Of a stretch of 5,829 bases of DNA, positions 5,521 through 5,829 are shown piece by piece. The stretch's first letter is position 1. Each line of letters starts with the position of its first letter. The translations under genes and the position numbers were made by a program. This DNA is from Leptospiraceae bacterium UBA2033. Lineage in GTDB: Bacteria; Spirochaetota; Leptospiria; Leptospirales; Leptospiraceae. The notes under the pieces were generated by a model. That model saw only the letters and a list, made by a program, of their open reading frames with translations, did not search any database and had not been told where the DNA came from. The stretch covers positions 1-5,829 of the forward strand of contig DDBL01000063.1 in assembly GCA_002333425.1 (NCBI GenBank). Direction: 5' to 3'.

Positions 5521-5829
5521 TCAAACCAAAATTCCTTTCAAAATGTTATCAAACTTTTTCCCTTCGATAGTTCTATAAACTGAAAAATCACTGTCTAGAG
5601 TTAAAATACTTTTTGTTCCGAGTTTGTGTGCTAATATAACAAGGCTTGCATCAGCAAAGTCCATCGGGGTATCCGCATATTTTTTCATGTACTTATGAAC
5701 TAAGGCAAAATCATCACCTGATATATCTACAACGGATATTGCCCCATCTTTTATCCACTCTATAAAATCGAGTTGTCTTTCTTTATTGTCATCTAACAAA
5801 TAGGAAGCTTCAGTTATGACGGCTAACGT
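5521..5829 (-). CDS. PIN-domain protein, VapC-like ribonuclease (5' end outside window)
   Basis: The frame is open to the window edge: 102 residues are visible, beginning TLAVITEASYLLDDNKERQ. An apparent start at TTG 5799 is the second Leu of EASYLL, so it is an internal codon and the gene is truncated by the window. PIN nucleases bind metal with a set of acidic residues. Here E7 of the visible part (TEASYLL) matches the conserved Glu after the second strand, D57/D60 in MDFADASLV the third acidic position, and D79/D81 in TLDSDFSVYR the fourth. The first Asp, near the true N-terminus, is not in view. The order FADASLV, LAHKLG, ILTLDSDFSVYR is typical of the VapC-like family, soluble Mg2+-dependent RNases usually paired with an antitoxin. 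No antitoxin is visible; it would normally lie upstream, beyond base 5829. The gene is followed on the same strand by the GHKL ATPase gene. The family is firm; toxin function is inferred. Confidence 0.85.
   Translation of the reverse strand, partial: TLAVITEASYLLDDNKERQLDFIEWIKDGAISVVDISGDDFALVHKYMKKYADTPMDFADASLVILAHKLGTKSILTLDSDFSVYRTIEGKKFDNILKGILV

Overview
The window looks like the chromosome of an AT-rich Gram-negative bacterium. A Leptospira-like spirochaete is my best guess, from moderate-to-low GC, apparent TTG starts and the mix of gene families. That assignment is inference from composition and protein style, and no rRNA or tRNA marker is present to confirm it. No rRNA, tRNA, CRISPR array or insertion sequence is visible.

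Plus-strand block (1-4188): a 249-base leader with several small inverted repeats, and perhaps the tail of a gene entering from the left, precedes a 183-residue, extremely acidic orphan protein (250-801). Next comes a membrane-anchored, single-subunit member of the FMN/3Fe-4S glutamate synthase family (start best placed at ATG 876, end 2420). It is followed by a LeuT-type sodium:amino-acid symporter of the NSS family (2498-4090). Overlapping the symporter stop codon by four bases is a 33-codon gene (4087-4188) for a one-helix peptide that looks like the MetS-type small subunit of NSS importers. It has a very good ribosome binding site and ends in a strong RNA hairpin (4138-4177). The natural reading is a two-component Na+-coupled amino-acid importer, possibly co-expressed with an amino-acid/nitrogen oxidoreductase.

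Minus-strand block (5829-4206): the strand switches at about 4190, and sampled lines are on average more AT-rich. Entering from the right edge is a PIN-domain (VapC-like) ribonuclease gene whose 5' end lies outside the window. After 67 bases comes a 415-residue protein with a GHKL-type ATPase core, a C-terminal STAS-like (DUF4325-type) domain and an N-terminal region that may be a second STAS-like domain. This resembles a whole anti-sigma/anti-anti-sigma partner-switching pair fused into one chain. Next to a toxin-like PIN nuclease it suggests an accessory regulatory or conflict module, and it is the most promising part of the window for something not yet described. Any partner, such as an antitoxin, would lie beyond base 5829.
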